NCBI GenBank assembly: GCA_937892315.1
Contig: CALAVF010000161.1
Span: 1-8,276 of the forward strand
Direction of reading: 5' to 3'
DNA: 8,276 nucleotides
DNA from: an uncultured Prevotellaceae bacterium
GTDB lineage: Bacteria > Bacteroidota > Bacteroidia > Bacteroidales > Bacteroidaceae
Of the stretch, positions 6,372 through 8,276 are shown piece after piece; the stretch's first letter is position 1, and each line of letters opens with the position of its first letter. Position numbers and translations under genes: made by a program. The notes under the pieces were generated by a model. The model had not been told where the DNA came from. It saw only the letters and a program-made list of their open reading frames with translations, and ran no database searches.

Positions 6372-8276
6372 ATGCTTAAATTGATCCGTAGAATCCTTGC
6401 CGTCTGCTTCTGGTTGGGAATCACTTGGCTGTTCGTCGATGTGTCGGGAACGGATCACCACCTCGTCGGTTGGATGGCCAAACTGCAGTTCCTGCCTAGC
6501 GTGATGGCTCTTAATATCGTTTCTATTGCCGTCGTTCTGGTGGGCACGCTGCTGTTGGGACGTTTTTATTGTTCGATCGTGTGCCCATTGGGCGTGTTGC
6601 AGGACTTTTTTGCGTGGATAGGCAAATGGAAACTCTTCCGCAAGAACAAAAAGGCGAAGTTTGCCAACAAGTACGGCTACTCGAAACCGAAGACGTGGCT
6701 ACGCCTCACGGTGCTGGGGCTGTTCATCATCATGATGGTGGCGGGCTTCAATGCGGGGGCGGTGTTGCTGGCTCCCTACAGTTCATACGGCAGAATCGTG
6801 GCGGCGTTCCTCCAGCCTGTGTATGTGCAGATGAACAACGTGCTGGCGAGGTGGGCTGAGGCGAACGACTGTTACCTGTTCTGGCGGGTGGAGCCGCACA
6901 GCAATCCTACCCTGCTGCTGGTGGTGGCAGGCGTGACGGCTGTGGTGCTGCTGGTGTTGGCGTTCATGCACGGCAGAACCTACTGCAACACCATCTGCCC
7001 TGTGGGCACGACGTTGGGCTATGTGGCTAAGTTCTCGCTTCTGAAGATGAAGGTGGATGAGGACAGGTGTGTGAAATGCGGTCTGTGCGAGAAGAACTGC
7101 AAGGCGGCGTGTATCAAGGTGGAGAGGGGGGAGCCTGTCAAGTTCGACTACACCAGGTGTGTCACGTGCGGCAACTGCCAGACGGTGTGCGGAAAGAAGG
7201 CGCTGCACTATGGAAGATGGGAAAAGGGGAATGGAGGTGCCTCCCACAGAGGGGAGGCGGAGAAGGGGGCTGTCTCTCGCCGTTCCTTCCTCTCCATCAC
7301 GGGCACGGCGGTGGTTGCTGCCACGCTGAAAGCCCAAGAGAAGACGACTGACGGAGGATTGGCGGTGGTGGAGGATAAGAAGATTCCGAACCGCAAGACG
7401 CCCATCACGCCGCCGGGGTCACTGTCTGCCAAGAACTTGCAGCAACATTGCACGGCGTGTCAACTCTGTGTCGCCAACTGCCCGAATGGGGTGCTCAGGC
7501 CATCGCAAAGTCTGGAGCACTTCTTGCAGCCTGAGATGCAGTATGACAAGGGGTATTGCCGCCCTGAATGCACACGATGCTCGAATGTATGCCCGACGGG
7601 TGCCATCCGACCTGTCACGCCAGACGACAAACTCTTCATCCAGATTGGTCACGCCGTGTGGGTGAAGCAGAACTGCATTCCGCTGACCGACCAAAAGACG
7701 TGCGGCAACTGTGCCAAGCACTGCCCCGCAGGTGCCATCCAGATGGTGCCTGTGGATAAGAGTCTGAAGCAAGACTCAGAATCGGGAGGGTGGACGGATG
7801 CCGACGGCAACAAGACGGTCCTCGTCAAGGATGAATCCGGCAACATTCTGCTGACGCAGATGTACGGGACGGAGACGAATACGCTGAAGACGGTCAGCGC
7901 CGGCGCGGTGTCGGGCACCCATCTCTTCACCGTGCGCTTCAGCAAGACGGGCGGCGCGTCGTTGCAGATTGATGACGGCGAGGTCTGCGCCAACGGCGAA
8001 ATGACGACGCCGCCCGGCAAGGGCTTTCAGGTCCGCGCGCTGTATGGCGGCGCGACGGATCCGTACGTTTCGGGCGCGGGCTTTGAGGTCATCAGGATGC
8101 TCGCCTATAAAACGTCCGATCTGCCCGCCGCGCAGTATGCGGAGATCGTCCGCACAAAGGCGTATACGGTGGAGCCGCCCGCGCCGACCTTCGACCCCGC
8201 GACAGACGAGGTGGCGGCGGAGGCCGTCCTGCGCATCAGCGAAATTATGCCGAAGCCGACGGATGACCGGAGCCCC
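6372..8276 (+). CDS. NapH/NapG-like membrane polyferredoxin, fused in frame to foreign sequence after about residue 477; open at the window end
   Basis: Probable quinol-linked electron-transfer protein of the inner membrane. The ATG at 6372 opens 635 codons with no stop before the window end. Residues 1-210 resemble NapH: four membrane segments (about 7-24, 42-63, 110-134, 181-200), a strongly basic cytoplasmic loop, and two CxxxCP motifs (C67-C71, C205-C209). Two 4Fe-4S sites follow (C233/236/239/243 and C263/266/269/273), then a twin-arginine motif, SRRSFLS (302-308), with a hydrophobic stretch. Three more cysteine clusters resemble NapG/NrfC-type ferredoxins (C360/363/366/370; C396/400/403/407; C435/444/447/451). 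The layout suggests two clusters inside and three outside the membrane. The final ferredoxin motif expected after VPVDKSLKQD is missing; instead GC-rich, LamG-like sequence continues from about residue 475. The first 470 residues are well supported, but the fused C-terminus probably is not the native end. Confidence 0.8.
   Translation, partial: MLKLIRRILAVCFWLGITWLFVDVSGTDHHLVGWMAKLQFLPSVMALNIVSIAVVLVGTLLLGRFYCSIVCPLGVLQDFFAWIGKWKLFRKNKKAKFANKYGYSKPKTWLRLTVLGLFIIMMVAGFNAGAVLLAPYSSYGRIVAAFLQPVYVQMNNVLARWAEANDCYLFWRVEPHSNPTLLLVVAGVTAVVLLVLAFMHGRTYCNTICPVGTTLGYVAKFSLLKMKVDEDRCVKCGLCEKNCKAACIKVERGEPVKFDYTRCVTCGNCQTVCGKKALHYGRWEKGNGGASHRGEAEKGAVSRRSFLSITGTAVVAATLKAQEKTTDGGLAVVEDKKIPNRKTPITPPGSLSAKNLQQHCTACQLCVANCPNGVLRPSQSLEHFLQPEMQYDKGYCRPECTRCSNVCPTGAIRPVTPDDKLFIQIGHAVWVKQNCIPLTDQKTCGNCAKHCPAGAIQMVPVDKSLKQDSESGGWTDADGNKTVLVKDESGNILLTQMYGTETNTLKTVSAGAVSGTHLFTVRFSKTGGASLQIDDGEVCANGEMTTPPGKGFQVRALYGGATDPYVSGAGFEVIRMLAYKTSDLPAAQYAEIVRTKAYTVEPPAPTFDPATDEVAAEAVLRISEIMPKPTDDRSP
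7239..7258. repeat. Perfect 7-bp palindrome inside the polyferredoxin gene
   Basis: GCCTCCC and GGGAGGC flank a 6-base loop. The hairpin lies in the codons for the low-complexity linker (about residues 283-300, GNGGASHRGEAEKG) between the second ferredoxin site and the twin-arginine motif. A G-rich palindrome in a non-conserved linker looks like a short repeat element accepted in frame, but only one copy is visible in this window. Confidence 0.4.
7795..8276 (+). other. Compositionally foreign segment with LamG-like and lamin-tail-like coding sequence (probable chimeric join)
   Basis: After the DADGN codons (about 7796-7810) the reading frame stays open but the protein changes character. A segment containing HLFTVRFSKTGGASLQIDDG and FEVIRMLAYKTSDLPAAQ reads like a LamG/concanavalin-type beta-sandwich. 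It is followed by a Pro-rich linker (EPPAPTFDP) and LRISEIMPKPTDD, which resembles the start of a lamin-tail domain. By hand count, G+C is about 63-70% in 7981-8100 against about 52% in 7501-7560, with heavy GCG/GCC/CCG use. Such secreted proteins are familiar from Verrucomicrobiota/Lentisphaerota-like bacteria (general knowledge, not searched). The segment is most simply a contig chimera; a real gene fusion is the alternative. It breaks off at the window end. Confidence 0.65.

Noticed and set aside
6183..6461. 92-codon minus-strand open frame upstream of the outer-membrane remnant
   Set aside because: It is in another frame from the remnant, overlaps the polyferredoxin promoter and start, and has no barrel-like pattern.
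6783..7337. 184-codon minus-strand open frame opposite the polyferredoxin gene
   Set aside because: It is the antisense of clear CxxCxxCxxxC ferredoxin motifs and so is a shadow frame.

Overview
The window looks like a chromosomal piece from a Bacteroidales bacterium, Prevotella-like as an inference. Four promoter sites match the Bacteroidetes -7 box TAnnTTTG. Two genes encode lipoproteins with signal peptides, and one of these has an Asp-rich tail after its cysteine. A regulator combines tetratricopeptide repeats (TPR), a membrane segment and an AraC-type helix-turn-helix (HTH). A gene tail resembles the end of a Bacteroidetes outer-membrane barrel protein. The last ~480 bases have a different composition and domain content and probably come from another organism.

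Layout, left to right. (1) 1-273, minus: 5' end of cysS, with a very good promoter upstream. (2) 274-664: no gene. It holds a C-rich, G-poor stretch and copy 1 of a 149-bp palindromic repeat. (3) 665-5683, all minus: a three-gene module. In transcription order it is a TPR/TM/AraC-HTH regulator (one frameshift), a terminator overlapping the next promoter, an intact 776-aa lipoprotein with a MACPF (membrane attack complex/perforin) domain, and 10 bp later a DUF3089-type lipase-like lipoprotein broken by one in-frame stop just before its GHSQG nucleophile motif. (4) 5684-6018: regulator promoter with a 10-bp direct repeat, then copy 2 of the 149-bp repeat (142/149 identical, same orientation). 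(5) 6019-6177, minus: the last 52 codons of an outer-membrane beta-barrel protein whose rest is absent. (6) 6372-8276, plus: a NapH/NapG-like polyferredoxin membrane protein, fused in frame near 7800 to a GC-rich sequence resembling a LamG-like domain followed by the start of a lamin-tail domain.

Most interesting is the MACPF module flanked by the two direct repeats. Bacteroidales MACPF lipoproteins include secreted antimicrobial toxins of the BSAP type. Here a local membrane regulator precedes the MACPF gene and a predicted alpha/beta hydrolase follows it. Regulator and hydrolase each carry a single disabling lesion while the MACPF gene is open throughout, which suggests a decaying island unless the lesions are assembly errors. 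The in-frame join near 7800 should be treated as a probable assembly chimera until shown otherwise.
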